Shown here: positions 8,342 through 17,289 of the stretch, piece after piece | How the letters are laid out: every line of letters begins with the position of its first letter | Numbering within the stretch: position 1 is the first letter of the stretch | Assembly: GCA_015058045.1 (NCBI GenBank) | Contig: SVDC01000004.1 | Coordinates: 14,422-78,421 of the forward strand | Direction: 5' to 3' | DNA: 64,000 nt | Source of the DNA: Cellulosilyticum sp. | GTDB taxonomy: Bacteria; Bacillota; Clostridia; Lachnospirales; Cellulosilyticaceae | Made by a program: the position numbers and the translations under genes | The notes under the pieces: generated by a model | Database searches by the model: none | The model's input: the letters and a program-made list of their open reading frames with translations, nothing else | Told to the model about the DNA's origin: nothing

Positions 8342-9448
8342 ATGGGATTTTTTAAAAAGCAGTTTTTAGATGTGATCCAATGGTTAGATGATAGTAGTAA
8401 TACACTAGTTTATATGTTTCCTATGGAAGACCAAGAGATTCAAAATGGTGCACAGCTTACAGTAAGACAGGGGCAAGTTGCTATTTTTGTAGATAAAGGG
8501 CAGATTGCAGATGTTTTTGGACCAGGGATGTATAAGCTAGAAACAGAAAATTTACCATTACTTTCAAATTTAGAAAGTTGGTCTTATGGTTTTAAATCAC
8601 CGTTTAAATCAGATGTTTATTTCTTAAATATGAAGGAGTTCTTAGATAATAAATGGGGTACTGCTAATCCAATTTGGATTCCAGATAGCCAGTTTGGTCA
8701 AGTACAAGTAAGAGCACATGGAAACTATGCTTTTAAAATTGAAAACCCAGTTGTTTTCTTAAATAATATAGTAGGAACTAAAACGAAATATCGCTTAGAG
8801 GATATTACGGCACAATTAAGAGGTTTTATTGTTTCGGAGTTTTCTGATATTATTGGAAGCTTACATTTATCTGTGACACAAATTGCATCCAACTATAATG
8901 AAATTGGAGAAGCGCTTAAAGAAACACTAGCTAAACCTTTTGGTGATTTAGGATTAAGTATTACACATTTCACTATTGGAAATATTGGTTTACCAGAGGA
9001 GATTGAAAAAAACCTTAAAGAATTAACCAGTATGAATATTTTAGGTAGTGTTCAAAATGATAAGCTTAGTAAAGTGCAGATTTTAAAACAGCTTGAAGTC
9101 ATGAGTAAGTCGGCTGAAAATAGTGGTATTAATAGTATGATGCAAAGTGGAATGGGAATGGGTATGGGCATGCAAATGGCGGGTATGTTTGCAAATGGCA
9201 TGCAACAAATGAACCAGACTGCAGCAGAAAGTATGTCTCAAGGGGCAAATCAGTCAATAACTTCAGGTGAATGTGTAAACTGTCCAACTTGCCATGCGAG
9301 TATTAAAAAGGGTTCTAAATTTTGCTCAGAATGTGGTACTAAAATAGAAGCTATTCCTACAAAAAATAAATTCTGTCCACAATGTGGCATGGCTGCAGAG
9401 CCTGGAATGAAGTTCTGCGCAGAGTGTGGGAGTAAATTAGATAGATAG
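8342..9448 (+). CDS. SPFH-domain protein with C-terminal zinc ribbons (YdjI-like)
   Basis: This 368-aa protein resembles Bacillus YdjI-type SPFH/virion-core-like proteins. The SPFH region covers about residues 25-245 (VRQGQVAIFVDKGQIADVFG, then GPGMYKLETENLP and later GLSITHFTIGNIGLPEEIEKN). A Met/Gly/Gln-rich linker follows, then two rubredoxin-like zinc ribbons (CPTCHASIKKGSKFCSECG and CPQCGMAAEPGMKFCAECG). It has no signal peptide. The frame opens at an ATG at 8267. I prefer 8342 because GGGAGG lies 8 nt before it and MGFFKKQF is the usual family start. The role is uncertain; relatives associate with membrane-stress proteins. Confidence 0.8.
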   Translation: MGFFKKQFLDVIQWLDDSSNTLVYMFPMEDQEIQNGAQLTVRQGQVAIFVDKGQIADVFGPGMYKLETENLPLLSNLESWSYGFKSPFKSDVYFLNMKEFLDNKWGTANPIWIPDSQFGQVQVRAHGNYAFKIENPVVFLNNIVGTKTKYRLEDITAQLRGFIVSEFSDIIGSLHLSVTQIASNYNEIGEALKETLAKPFGDLGLSITHFTIGNIGLPEEIEKNLKELTSMNILGSVQNDKLSKVQILKQLEVMSKSAENSGINSMMQSGMGMGMGMQMAGMFANGMQQMNQTAAESMSQGANQSITSGECVNCPTCHASIKKGSKFCSECGTKIEAIPTKNKFCPQCGMAAEPGMKFCAECGSKLDR

Positions 9449-9526
9449 AAAATATTGAATAGAATATCTAGAGAGAATAAAATGCACAAATAGTACGCAT
9501 CAGAGAAAACAGAAAGAGGTTAATAA

Positions 9527-10486
9527 ATGAAAATTGGGATTTTGGATGCCTTAACAGTAGGGAAAGATATAGATTTATCCCCACTTAGTCAGTGCGGGGA
9601 ATTAGTGATTTATGACTTAACCAGTCCAGATGAGGTGGCAGAGCGTGTCAAAGATTTAGATGTGATTATTACCAATAAGGTGATTTTAGGAGAAGATAAT
9701 TTAAAAGGTTGTACGAATCTTAAAATGATTGCATTATTGGCAACAGGTTACAATAATATTGACATAGAATATGCAAGAAAAAAACAAATTGCAGTAGCTA
9801 ATGTGGCAGGCTACTCTACAGAGAGTGTAGCGCAACATACTTTTGCTATGTTGCTTCATTTGATAGAGCATTTAGGTCAGTATGATGATTATGTGAAAAG
9901 TAAGGAGTATGCAGATAGTGAAACCTTTACTTATATTGCATGGCCTTATCAAGAACTTAGTGGAAAAACTTTGGGGATTATTGGTTTAGGGGCAATAGGG
10001 AAAGCAGTTGCAAGAATTGCTAAGGCCTTTGGAATGCAGGTAATCTATTATTCTACTTCTGGGACCAATAATAGTGCTAGTGAATATAGACGTGTTAGTT
10101 TGGAAGAACTTTTGAAAGAAAGTGATGTCGTATCTATTCATGCACCTTATAACGAACAAACTCATGAGCTGATAGGGTATGAGCAAATGAGACAAATGAA
10201 GCCTAGTGCTTATTTACTCAATCTTGGTAGAGGTAAAATTGTAGTAGAAGAAGATTTAGCTAGGGCTTTAAATGAAGAACGAATAGCAGGTGCAGGGCTG
10301 GATGTATTGGAGAAAGAGCCTATTGATCATCATAATCCACTCTTTAAAGTAAAGGATAAAAATAAATTGCTCATTACACCTCATATAGCATGGGCAAGCG
10401 TGGAAGCTAGAAAAACACTGATACAAGAAGTTATTATGAATATAGAAGCGTTTAAAAAGCAAGAGCATAGAAATAGAATTGTATAA
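9527..10486 (+). CDS. D-2-hydroxyacid dehydrogenase (glycerate dehydrogenase-like)
   Basis: This 319-aa NAD(P)-dependent dehydrogenase of the D-isomer family reduces 2-oxoacids, with hydroxypyruvate the likely substrate. The Rossmann motif GLGAIGKAVARIAKAFGM starts near residue 153. The catalytic triad is visible as Arg in LNLGRGKIV, Glu in LDVLEKEPID and His in TPHIAWAS. The ITNKV and ATGYNNID segments near residues 50-85 fit the glycerate dehydrogenase group, but substrate specificity cannot be read from sequence. It is a single gene ended by its own terminator. Confidence 0.88.
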   Translation: MKIGILDALTVGKDIDLSPLSQCGELVIYDLTSPDEVAERVKDLDVIITNKVILGEDNLKGCTNLKMIALLATGYNNIDIEYARKKQIAVANVAGYSTESVAQHTFAMLLHLIEHLGQYDDYVKSKEYADSETFTYIAWPYQELSGKTLGIIGLGAIGKAVARIAKAFGMQVIYYSTSGTNNSASEYRRVSLEELLKESDVVSIHAPYNEQTHELIGYEQMRQMKPSAYLLNLGRGKIVVEEDLARALNEERIAGAGLDVLEKEPIDHHNPLFKVKDKNKLLITPHIAWASVEARKTLIQEVIMNIEAFKKQEHRNRIV

Positions 10487-10488
10487 GG

Positions 10489-10537
10489 AAAGACGAGGAG
10501 CTTAAGTAAAAATAAGCTCCCCGTCTTTTGTTGTTTT
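10489..10537 (+). terminator. Terminator after the hydroxyacid dehydrogenase gene
   Basis: Arms 10489-10504 and 10513-10528 pair over 16 positions with one mismatch, followed by a T-rich stretch. Confidence 0.85.
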
Positions 10538-10749
10538 ATAGAAAAAATATGTGTGCCATTAAAAGAAAGGTGAGCATAAGAATATTAAGATTACGAAGAT
10601 AAAATTTTCTTAATGTTATGTAAATATGTTTGCTAGTAAAAAACAATTGAATATAGAAAGAAAAATGAAGGAAGAAAGATTACAAACATCAAAAAATAAG
10701 GGTTTAAGGTATTAAAACATGGGTAAAATAATAAAATTCAAAACTAAAC

Positions 10750-10778
10750 TTGCAAAAGATAGAAAAATGTTGTATTAT
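10750..10778 (+). promoter_or_regulatory. SigA-type promoter of the opp operon
   Basis: TTGCAA (10750-10755) and TATTAT (10773-10778) are 17 bp apart, about 57 nt before oppB. The rest of the 10538-10834 gap is AT-rich and shows no gene or RNA I can recognise. Confidence 0.6.
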
Positions 10779-10834
10779 GTTGATTAATCAATCGAGTTAG
10801 AAAACAGACACAATAGAGCAGGAGGGTGAAGTAA

Positions 10835-11755
10835 TTGATTAAGTATAGTTTAAAACGTATTGTATCAATGGTTATTACACTATTTTTAGTTGCGACTATT
10901 ACATTTGTATTAATGCACTCTATCCCAGGAGGTCCATTTACAAGCGAACGTAATTTGACACCTGAAATTGAACAAGCATTAAAAGAAAAATATAACCTTG
11001 ATGCACCATTATATGAACAATATTTTGATTATATGCAAGACCTTGCACAAGGGGATCTTGGTGTATCTTATAAGAAGAAAGGTGTAACAGTTAATGATAT
11101 TATTGCGCAAACCTTTCCAGCATCAGCACAAATTGGTGCTTTAGCAGTTGTTTTTATTTTGTTAATTGGGATACCTTTAGGTATTTTATCTGCACTTAAG
11201 CAGAACTCAGCAATTGATTATGTAATTATGATTATCGCAACAATTGGTGTAACAATTCCAAGTTTTGTTGTAGGAACATTTATAATTTACATATTTGCAG
11301 GAAAGCTTGCATGGATTCCAGCGGGTGGACTTGAAAGCTGGAAAGGGTATATTGGTCCAGTAATTGCACTGGCTGGTTTCTCTGTGGCTTATGTTACAAG
11401 ATTGACACGTTCTAGTATGCTTGAAGTATTAAGACAAGATTATGTTAGAACAGCAAGAGCCAATGGGCTTAGTAAATGGAGTGTTATTGGAAAACATGCT
11501 TTAAAAAATGCTTTAATTCCAGTTGTTACTTATGTTGGTCCAATGATAGCAAGTATTTTAACAGGTTCATTTGTTGTAGAGAAAATCTTTGCAATACCAG
11601 GAATGGGAAAATATTTCGTTGAAAGTGTTACAAATCGTGATTATACCGTTCTAATGGGGATTACCATTTTCTATGCTGCTATTTATATCATTATGGTTTT
11701 TATTGTAGATATTGCATATGGACTCATCGACCCAAGAATAAAATTTAGAGACTAG
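10835..11755 (+). CDS. oppB: Oligopeptide ABC transporter permease OppB
   Basis: This 306-aa inner-membrane permease has six membrane segments, beginning with the typical IVSMVITLFLVATITFVLMH and a PGGPF loop. It contains the ABC-permease EAA coupling loop (YVRTARANGLSKWSVIGKHALKNAL). It forms the translocation channel with OppC. The start is TTG, preceded by AGGAGGG at 8 nt. It is first gene of a tightly spaced oppB-C-D-F set, with the binding protein oppA last. Confidence 0.95.
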   Translation: MIKYSLKRIVSMVITLFLVATITFVLMHSIPGGPFTSERNLTPEIEQALKEKYNLDAPLYEQYFDYMQDLAQGDLGVSYKKKGVTVNDIIAQTFPASAQIGALAVVFILLIGIPLGILSALKQNSAIDYVIMIIATIGVTIPSFVVGTFIIYIFAGKLAWIPAGGLESWKGYIGPVIALAGFSVAYVTRLTRSSMLEVLRQDYVRTARANGLSKWSVIGKHALKNALIPVVTYVGPMIASILTGSFVVEKIFAIPGMGKYFVESVTNRDYTVLMGITIFYAAIYIIMVFIVDIAYGLIDPRIKFRD

Positions 11756-11766
11756 GAGGAACGATA

Positions 11767-12951
11767 ATGAGTAAAGCATCTGAATGGGAATTAGTAAGTC
11801 AAGAAGAAAGACAAAGTCAAATTATTGCAAGACCAAGCCATACTTATTGGCAAGATGCATGGCGTATGCTTCGTAAAAATGTACTTGCAATGTTAGGGTT
11901 ATTTACGATTATTGTGATTGCATGTTGTGCAATCTTTTTACCAATGATTTCAAATACAAGTTATTCAGATCAGCAAGCAGGGTTTGGAAATATTCCACCT
12001 CGCATTGAACTCACTGCATTAGGTGATGATACTTATGTTTATGTACATAATGAATATAAACTTATTCAAGTAAGTGGAAAAGGTGAAGTGCTGAATGCAT
12101 CTGAGCCTATCGCATCAGATTTAACACGTGCTACAAAAACTTATGAGATAGATGGTAAAGAAGTTGTTTTAGATTATTCTTATGCAAAACGTGCTAAGAA
12201 AAATGGGGGCGTAAAATACAAGATATTTGTAGATGGAAAAGAAGTAGATACAACGCCAGTTAAAACAGTTTGGAATAAAACGAATATCCTTGGAACAGAT
12301 AGCTTAGGAAGAGATATTTGGATTCGTATTTTATATGGAGCAAGAATTTCACTTCTTGTAGGTTTAGTTGCTTCAATAGTTAACCTAATTATTGGGGTTG
12401 TATATGGTGGGATTTCAGGATTTGAAGGTGGAAAAGTAGATAACATTATGATGCGTATTGTAGATATCATCAACTCTATTCCATCACTCCTTATTGTCAT
12501 CTTATTAATGGTTGTTATTAAGCCAGGACTACAGACCATCATTCTTACCATTGGACTCATTTACTGGGTAGGAATGGCAAGACTTGTACGTGGACAAGTA
12601 CTGAGTTTAAAAGAACAAGAGTTTGTTCTTGCTGCAAGAACAATAGGGGTTTCAAAATTTAAAATCATTATGAAACATCTTATTCCAAATGCGATGGGAC
12701 CTATTATTGTATCTCTTACAATGAGTATTCCAAGTGCAATTTTTACAGAGTCTTTCTTAAGCTTTATTGGTCTTGGGGTATCTGCGCCAATGGCATCATG
12801 GGGAACACTTGCAAATGACGCATTAGGCGGTATTCGTTCTTATCCATACCAACTTATTGCACCTTCAGTTGCAATTGCTATTACCATGTTTGCATTTAAC
12901 TTCTTAGGCGATGGGCTAAGAGATGCTTTAGACCCAAGATTACGTAAGTAG
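11767..12951 (+). CDS. oppC: Oligopeptide ABC transporter permease OppC with enlarged external loop
   Basis: This 394-aa permease has an N-terminal OppC_N segment and a first membrane helix near residues 39-60. The remaining five helices form the standard core, with EAA loop FVLAARTIGVSKFKIIMKHLIPNAMGP. Typical OppC is about 300 aa. The extra length is a roughly 95-residue hydrophilic segment (about residues 65-165) between helix 1 and the LGTDSLGRDI motif, on the outer face. It starts 11 nt after oppB with AGGAGG before the ATG. Confidence 0.95.
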   Translation: MSKASEWELVSQEERQSQIIARPSHTYWQDAWRMLRKNVLAMLGLFTIIVIACCAIFLPMISNTSYSDQQAGFGNIPPRIELTALGDDTYVYVHNEYKLIQVSGKGEVLNASEPIASDLTRATKTYEIDGKEVVLDYSYAKRAKKNGGVKYKIFVDGKEVDTTPVKTVWNKTNILGTDSLGRDIWIRILYGARISLLVGLVASIVNLIIGVVYGGISGFEGGKVDNIMMRIVDIINSIPSLLIVILLMVVIKPGLQTIILTIGLIYWVGMARLVRGQVLSLKEQEFVLAARTIGVSKFKIIMKHLIPNAMGPIIVSLTMSIPSAIFTESFLSFIGLGVSAPMASWGTLANDALGGIRSYPYQLIAPSVAIAITMFAFNFLGDGLRDALDPRLRK

Positions 12952-12967
12952 AAAGGACGACTAAGTT

Positions 12968-13984
12968 ATGAGTAGAGAAAAAATATTAGAAGTAAAAGGT
13001 CTACAAACATCATTTTATACTCATCTAGGTGAAGTTCAATCTGTTAGAAATGTAGATTTTGATTTATATAAAGGAGAAGTACTTGGTGTAGTAGGAGAAT
13101 CAGGCAGTGGGAAATCTGTTACTTGCTCTTCTGTTATGAGACTTCTTCAACATCCAGGAAAAATTAAAGCAGGGGAAGTTCTCTTTAAAGGAGAAGACCT
13201 TGTAAAGAAAACAGAAAAAGAAATGCGTGAGATTCAAGGAAATGAAATATCTATGATTTTCCAAGATCCAATGAGTGCATTAAATCCAGTATATACCATT
13301 GGAAATCAAATGATAGAAGTGATTCGCAAACATAAAAAAGTAAGTAAAAAAGAAGCAGAAGAAATTGCTATTAAAATGCTTACTTTAGTGGGTATTCCAT
13401 CTCCAGAAGAACGTATGAAAAACTATCCACATGAATTTAGTGGTGGTATGAGGCAAAGAGCAGTTATTGCTATGGCACTTTCTTGTGATCCAGAGCTTGT
13501 TATTGCAGATGAGCCAACAACTGCATTAGACGTAACTATTCAAGCTCAGATTCTGGAGTTAATGAAAGACTTACAAGAGCGTCTACATTCGTCTATTATT
13601 TTCATTACACACGACTTAGGTGTTATTGCACAACTTTGTACAAGAGTTATCGTTATGTATGGTGGAATGGTTATGGAGGAAGCTACAGTAGATGAATTAT
13701 TCTATGATGCTAAAAATCCATACACAATGGGGCTTTTAAACTCTGTACCAAATCCAAAGGCAGATACAAAAGAAAGACTTGAGCCAATTCCAGGTATGCC
13801 ACCAGATTTATTAAATCCGCCAAAAGGATGTCCTTTCTGTAATCGTTGTAAATATGCAGTGAAAAAATGTTTAAATGAAGTACCTCCAATGTATGAAGTA
13901 TCTAAAACACATAAATCAAGATGTCATTTACTTCACCCAGAGGCGCCTCAAATGGAAGGATTCGTAAAGGAGGCTAGAATGTAA
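12968..13984 (+). CDS. oppD: Oligopeptide ABC transporter ATPase OppD
   Basis: This 338-aa cytoplasmic ATPase powers peptide import. It shows Walker A GESGSGKS, the Q-loop MIFQDPMSALNP, ABC signature FSGGMRQRA, Walker B LVIADEPTTALD and the H-loop ITHDLG. The C-terminal oligopeptide/dipeptide extension has the cysteine-containing segment CPFCNRCKYAVKKC, in some homologues a metal-cluster site. Its stop overlaps the oppF start by one base. Confidence 0.96.
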   Translation: MSREKILEVKGLQTSFYTHLGEVQSVRNVDFDLYKGEVLGVVGESGSGKSVTCSSVMRLLQHPGKIKAGEVLFKGEDLVKKTEKEMREIQGNEISMIFQDPMSALNPVYTIGNQMIEVIRKHKKVSKKEAEEIAIKMLTLVGIPSPEERMKNYPHEFSGGMRQRAVIAMALSCDPELVIADEPTTALDVTIQAQILELMKDLQERLHSSIIFITHDLGVIAQLCTRVIVMYGGMVMEEATVDELFYDAKNPYTMGLLNSVPNPKADTKERLEPIPGMPPDLLNPPKGCPFCNRCKYAVKKCLNEVPPMYEVSKTHKSRCHLLHPEAPQMEGFVKEARM

Positions 13985-14964
13985 TGAAAGACACAAGAGA
14001 AAATCTTATCGAAGTACAAGGATTAAAACAATACTTTACGAAAACAAGTGGACTTTTAGGAAGAAATGTGCAGTACATAAAAGCAGTAGACAATGTCTCT
14101 TTTTATATTAAAAAAGGGGAAACATTAGGACTTGTAGGAGAGTCTGGTTGTGGTAAATCTACAACAGGGCGCTCATTAATTAAGCTTTATGAGCCAACTG
14201 CAGGAAAGATTTTATTTAATGGGGAAGATATTACAAATTACAACTCCAAGCAAATGCTTCCTTTTAGAAAACGTATGCAAATGGTATTCCAAGATCCATA
14301 TGCTTCATTAGATAGTCGTATGACTATTAATGAAATTATTGGTGAAGCTATAGTGACACATGGGATTGCTACTGGTAAAGAAAAGGATGAGCGTATCTTT
14401 GAACTTTTAGATAAAGTAGGGTTAATGAGAGACCATGCAAGCCGTTATCCACATGAATTTAGTGGTGGACAAAGACAACGTGTAGGGATTGCGCGTGCAT
14501 TAGCAGTTAATCCAGAGTTTATTATTTGTGATGAACCTATTTCAGCACTAGATGTATCTATTCAAGCACAGGTTATCAATATGCTTGAAGACTTACAAAA
14601 TGATATGGGTCTTACTTATTTATTCATCGCCCATGATTTATCTATGGTAAAGCATATTTCAAATCGTATTGGAGTTATGTATTTAGGAAACTTAGTAGAA
14701 ATTGGTGGTAGTGATGAAGTTAATAATCATCCTGCGCATCCTTATACTGAAGCGTTACTTTCAGCTGTACCACTTCCAGACCCAAGATTAGCAAGAGAAA
14801 GAAAACGTATTGTACTTCAGGGGGATGTACCAAGTCCACTTAATCCACCTTCAGGTTGTCCATTTAGAACAAGATGTTCTAAGTGTATGAAGGTATGTAG
14901 TGAAGTGAAACCAGAGCTTAAAGAAATTACACCAGGACATCAAGTGGCTTGTCACTTATATTAG
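13984..14964 (+). CDS. oppF: Oligopeptide ABC transporter ATPase OppF
   Basis: The 326-aa second ATPase of the transporter shows Walker A GESGCGKS, Q-loop MVFQDPYASLD, signature FSGGQRQRV, Walker B FIICDEPISALD and H-loop IAHDLS. It ends in the C-terminal CPFRTRCSKCMKVC segment shared with OppD. It is translated from an ATG that overlaps the oppD stop (TAATG). A hairpin with a T-run follows before oppA. Confidence 0.96.
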   Translation: MKDTRENLIEVQGLKQYFTKTSGLLGRNVQYIKAVDNVSFYIKKGETLGLVGESGCGKSTTGRSLIKLYEPTAGKILFNGEDITNYNSKQMLPFRKRMQMVFQDPYASLDSRMTINEIIGEAIVTHGIATGKEKDERIFELLDKVGLMRDHASRYPHEFSGGQRQRVGIARALAVNPEFIICDEPISALDVSIQAQVINMLEDLQNDMGLTYLFIAHDLSMVKHISNRIGVMYLGNLVEIGGSDEVNNHPAHPYTEALLSAVPLPDPRLARERKRIVLQGDVPSPLNPPSGCPFRTRCSKCMKVCSEVKPELKEITPGHQVACHLY

Positions 14965-15031
14965 AAGGCATTAAGTGAAATATGCTTTTTGCATAGATGA
15001 AAAGGTGTTTGTGAATTGAGTTAAGATAAAT

Positions 15032-15055
15032 AGAGGATGAGTAAATCCTCTTTTT
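15032..15055 (+). terminator. Terminator-like hairpin between oppF and oppA
   Basis: AGAGGAT (15032-15038) pairs with ATCCTCT (15045-15051) and T5 follows, only 29 nt before the oppA start. It may partially terminate oppBCDF or protect the 5' end of a processed oppA mRNA. No convincing separate promoter is visible between it and oppA. Confidence 0.65.
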
Positions 15056-15083
15056 ATATAAAATTTAAAGGAGGAAATAAGAC

Positions 15084-16751
15084 ATGAAAAAGAAACTGAT
15101 CTTAGCACTTGCAACAGTGATGGCATGTGTAAGTTTTGCAGGTTGTGGTTCATCAACAGCTTCTTCAGCTGAAGGAACTTCTACAGAAGTTGTATCAGAT
15201 GGTGAATATACACTTGCGGCTGAACAAACATTAAAAGTTAACTTAGGAGCAGATCCACTTACATTAGATCCACAGCTTAACTCAGCTGCAGATGGTAGCC
15301 ATGTTATTAATAATGCATATGAAGGGTTATTAAGAGAAAAAGATGGTGAAATGGTGCCTGCTATTGCTGAAAGTTATACTGTATCAGAAGATGGTTTAGT
15401 TTATACTTTCCAATTAAGAGAGGCAAAATGGTCTGATGGACAAGCTGTAACAGCAGGAGATTTTGAATTTGCATGGAAACGTGGAGCAGATCCTAAAACT
15501 GCTTCTGAATATATGTATATTTTTGAATCAGCTAATATTTTAAATGCAAAAGAAATTGGTACAGGGGAAAAATCAATTGATGAACTTGGTGTTAAAGCAA
15601 TTGATGATAAAACTTTAGAAGTTACTTTATCTGTACCAACAGATTTCTTTACTCAATTATGTGCATACCCATCAATGATGCCAGTTAGAGCAGATATGGT
15701 AGACAATGAAGGTGGTTGGGCAAAAGATCCAGCTAAAGCAATTAGTAATGGACCATTTGTACTTTCTGAATATAAAATGGGTGATCAACTTATTTATGTG
15801 AAAAATGAAAACTACTGGAATGCAGAAAATATCACATTAGATAAAATTGTTTATTACATGATTGTAGATGAATCTACATCTCATACAAAATATACAGCTG
15901 GGGAATTAGATATTAATGAATTTATTCCATTAGATGAAATGCCAAAACTTATTGCAGAAGATCCTACATTCTACATTTTACCTAAAATTGGTACATACTA
16001 CTATGCATTTAATATGAATACACCAGAACTTCAAGATGCACGTGTACGTAAAGCATTAGCATTAGCTGTTGATAAAGAGCAAATTGTAAATGAAGTAGCA
16101 AGAGCTGGAGAAATTGCTGCGACAGGATTTATGCCAAACAATGTATTAGATCATGAAGGAAACTACTTTGCTGAACAATCAGGAGATTATGGTTTAAGTA
16201 CAAAAGCTAATGTAGAAGAAGCTAAAGCACTTCTTGCAGAAGCTGGTTATCCAGATGGACAAGGCTTACCAGAAATCGAAATTCTTTATAATACAAGTGA
16301 AAAACACAAACAAATTGCAGAAGCAATTCAAGAAATGCTTAAACAAAACTTAGGTGTAACTGTAAAACTGACTAATCAAGAGTGGGCAGTATTCCAAGAA
16401 ACAACAAATAATAATCAATTTAATCATATGGCACGCCGTGGATGGATTGGTGATTATAACGATCCACAAACTATGCTTGAAATCTTTGAGTCAACTAATG
16501 GACAAAATATTGGTCGTTACTCAAATGCAGAGTTTGATAATGCTATGGCTTTAGCAAGACAAACAACAGGTGCAGAACGTATGGAACACTTACATGAAGC
16601 ACATGATATCTTAATGGAAGATATGCCAATGCTTCCAATTTTCTATTATTCATATCCAATCATGGTTCAAGATACAGTAGTAGACTGGGCAATGACATCA
16701 ACAAGTAAAATGTGGTTTGGTGATGTAAAAATGGTTGTTGTAGAAGAATAA
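15084..16751 (+). CDS. oppA: Oligopeptide-binding lipoprotein OppA
   Basis: This 555-aa extracellular solute-binding protein of family 5 captures peptides for OppBCDF. The lipoprotein signal is clear: MKKKLILALATVMACVSFAGC with Cys21, followed by a Ser/Thr-rich tether. The SBP_bac_5 signature appears early (PAIAESYTVSEDGLVYTFQL, then KWSDGQAVTAGDFEFAWKR), and the peptide-contact region lies near the C-terminus. AAAGGAGG lies 9 nt upstream. Being last in the operon behind a hairpin is compatible with separate dosage of the binding protein. Confidence 0.95.
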   Translation: MKKKLILALATVMACVSFAGCGSSTASSAEGTSTEVVSDGEYTLAAEQTLKVNLGADPLTLDPQLNSAADGSHVINNAYEGLLREKDGEMVPAIAESYTVSEDGLVYTFQLREAKWSDGQAVTAGDFEFAWKRGADPKTASEYMYIFESANILNAKEIGTGEKSIDELGVKAIDDKTLEVTLSVPTDFFTQLCAYPSMMPVRADMVDNEGGWAKDPAKAISNGPFVLSEYKMGDQLIYVKNENYWNAENITLDKIVYYMIVDESTSHTKYTAGELDINEFIPLDEMPKLIAEDPTFYILPKIGTYYYAFNMNTPELQDARVRKALALAVDKEQIVNEVARAGEIAATGFMPNNVLDHEGNYFAEQSGDYGLSTKANVEEAKALLAEAGYPDGQGLPEIEILYNTSEKHKQIAEAIQEMLKQNLGVTVKLTNQEWAVFQETTNNNQFNHMARRGWIGDYNDPQTMLEIFESTNGQNIGRYSNAEFDNAMALARQTTGAERMEHLHEAHDILMEDMPMLPIFYYSYPIMVQDTVVDWAMTSTSKMWFGDVKMVVVEE

Positions 16752-16792
16752 AAAAATAACCGAGCTATCTTAGATAGCTCGGTTATTTTTTT
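16751..16792. terminator. Bidirectional terminator between oppA and the SASP gene
   Basis: A 15-bp perfect stem (16755-16769 with 16773-16787) has A6 before it and T7 after it, so it has a U-run in both directions. It serves oppA on the plus strand and the spore-protein gene on the minus strand. Confidence 0.9.
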
Positions 16793-16798
16793 ATTCAA

Positions 16799-16963
16799 TT
16801 ATTTTGACCCTTTGTAGCTTTCGAATACTTTTTGAACGATTGTTCCACCAATTTTTCCAGCTTCTCTTGATGTGAGGTCTCCGTTGTAACCTTGTTTTAA
16901 AGGTACGCCAACTTCTCTTGCTACCTCATATTTCATTTGTTCGAAAGTTGATTTGTTTGCCAT
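16799..16963 (-). CDS. Alpha/beta-type small acid-soluble spore protein (SASP)
   Basis: A 54-aa frame reads MANKSTFEQMKYEVAREVGV at the start, then GYNGDLTSREAGKIGG and a TIVQKVFESY end. The LTSREAGKIGG block and the GYNGDL motif are the hallmark of the alpha/beta SASP family. These proteins coat and protect DNA in dormant spores and are degraded at germination by the Gpr protease, which would cut near YEVAREV. GGGGG lies 8 nt before the ATG on this strand. Expression is expected from SigG in the forespore, though I could not identify a clear SigG promoter in the 300 bases upstream. Confidence 0.95.
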   Translation of the reverse strand: MANKSTFEQMKYEVAREVGVPLKQGYNGDLTSREAGKIGGTIVQKVFESYKGSK

Positions 16964-17220
16964 AATAATTGCCCCCTATTTGGTGTTTTAAAGTTTAGTA
17001 ACCACGAAATATTCTAAGGCCTTTGTGTAAGAAGGATTTACCTCATAAGTGAGGTGGAATGTTTTGTGATTACTATGTTATTAATATGTGTAATATAAAA
17101 TTTTTTATTCTGGTATTTTTTTCATCTTTTAAGTATTAAACCTTTTTGGTAGTATAACCCATGGATATTTTTTTATAACTAAAAATATAAATATTTAATC
17201 TAAAAAGAATATAGCAATAA

Positions 17221-17265
17221 TAAAAAGCTGCTCTTAAAATGTAAGATCATTTAAGAGCAGCTTTT
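17221..17265 (-). terminator. Terminator of the aldolase gene
   Basis: A 16-bp perfect stem (17223-17238 with 17250-17265) lies 25 nt after the aldolase stop. On the minus strand it is followed by a T-rich stretch. The rest of the 16964-17220 gap is AT-rich. It holds the RBS region of the SASP gene and a small ACCTCA/TGAGGT hairpin (17040-17055), and nothing else I can name. Confidence 0.85.
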
Positions 17266-17289
17266 AGAATGCTTAATTCATATTAACTA

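Noticed and set aside
12180..12560. 126-codon minus-strand frame within oppC
   Set aside because: It is antisense to a well-supported permease gene and has low-complexity Ile/Pro/Ser composition.
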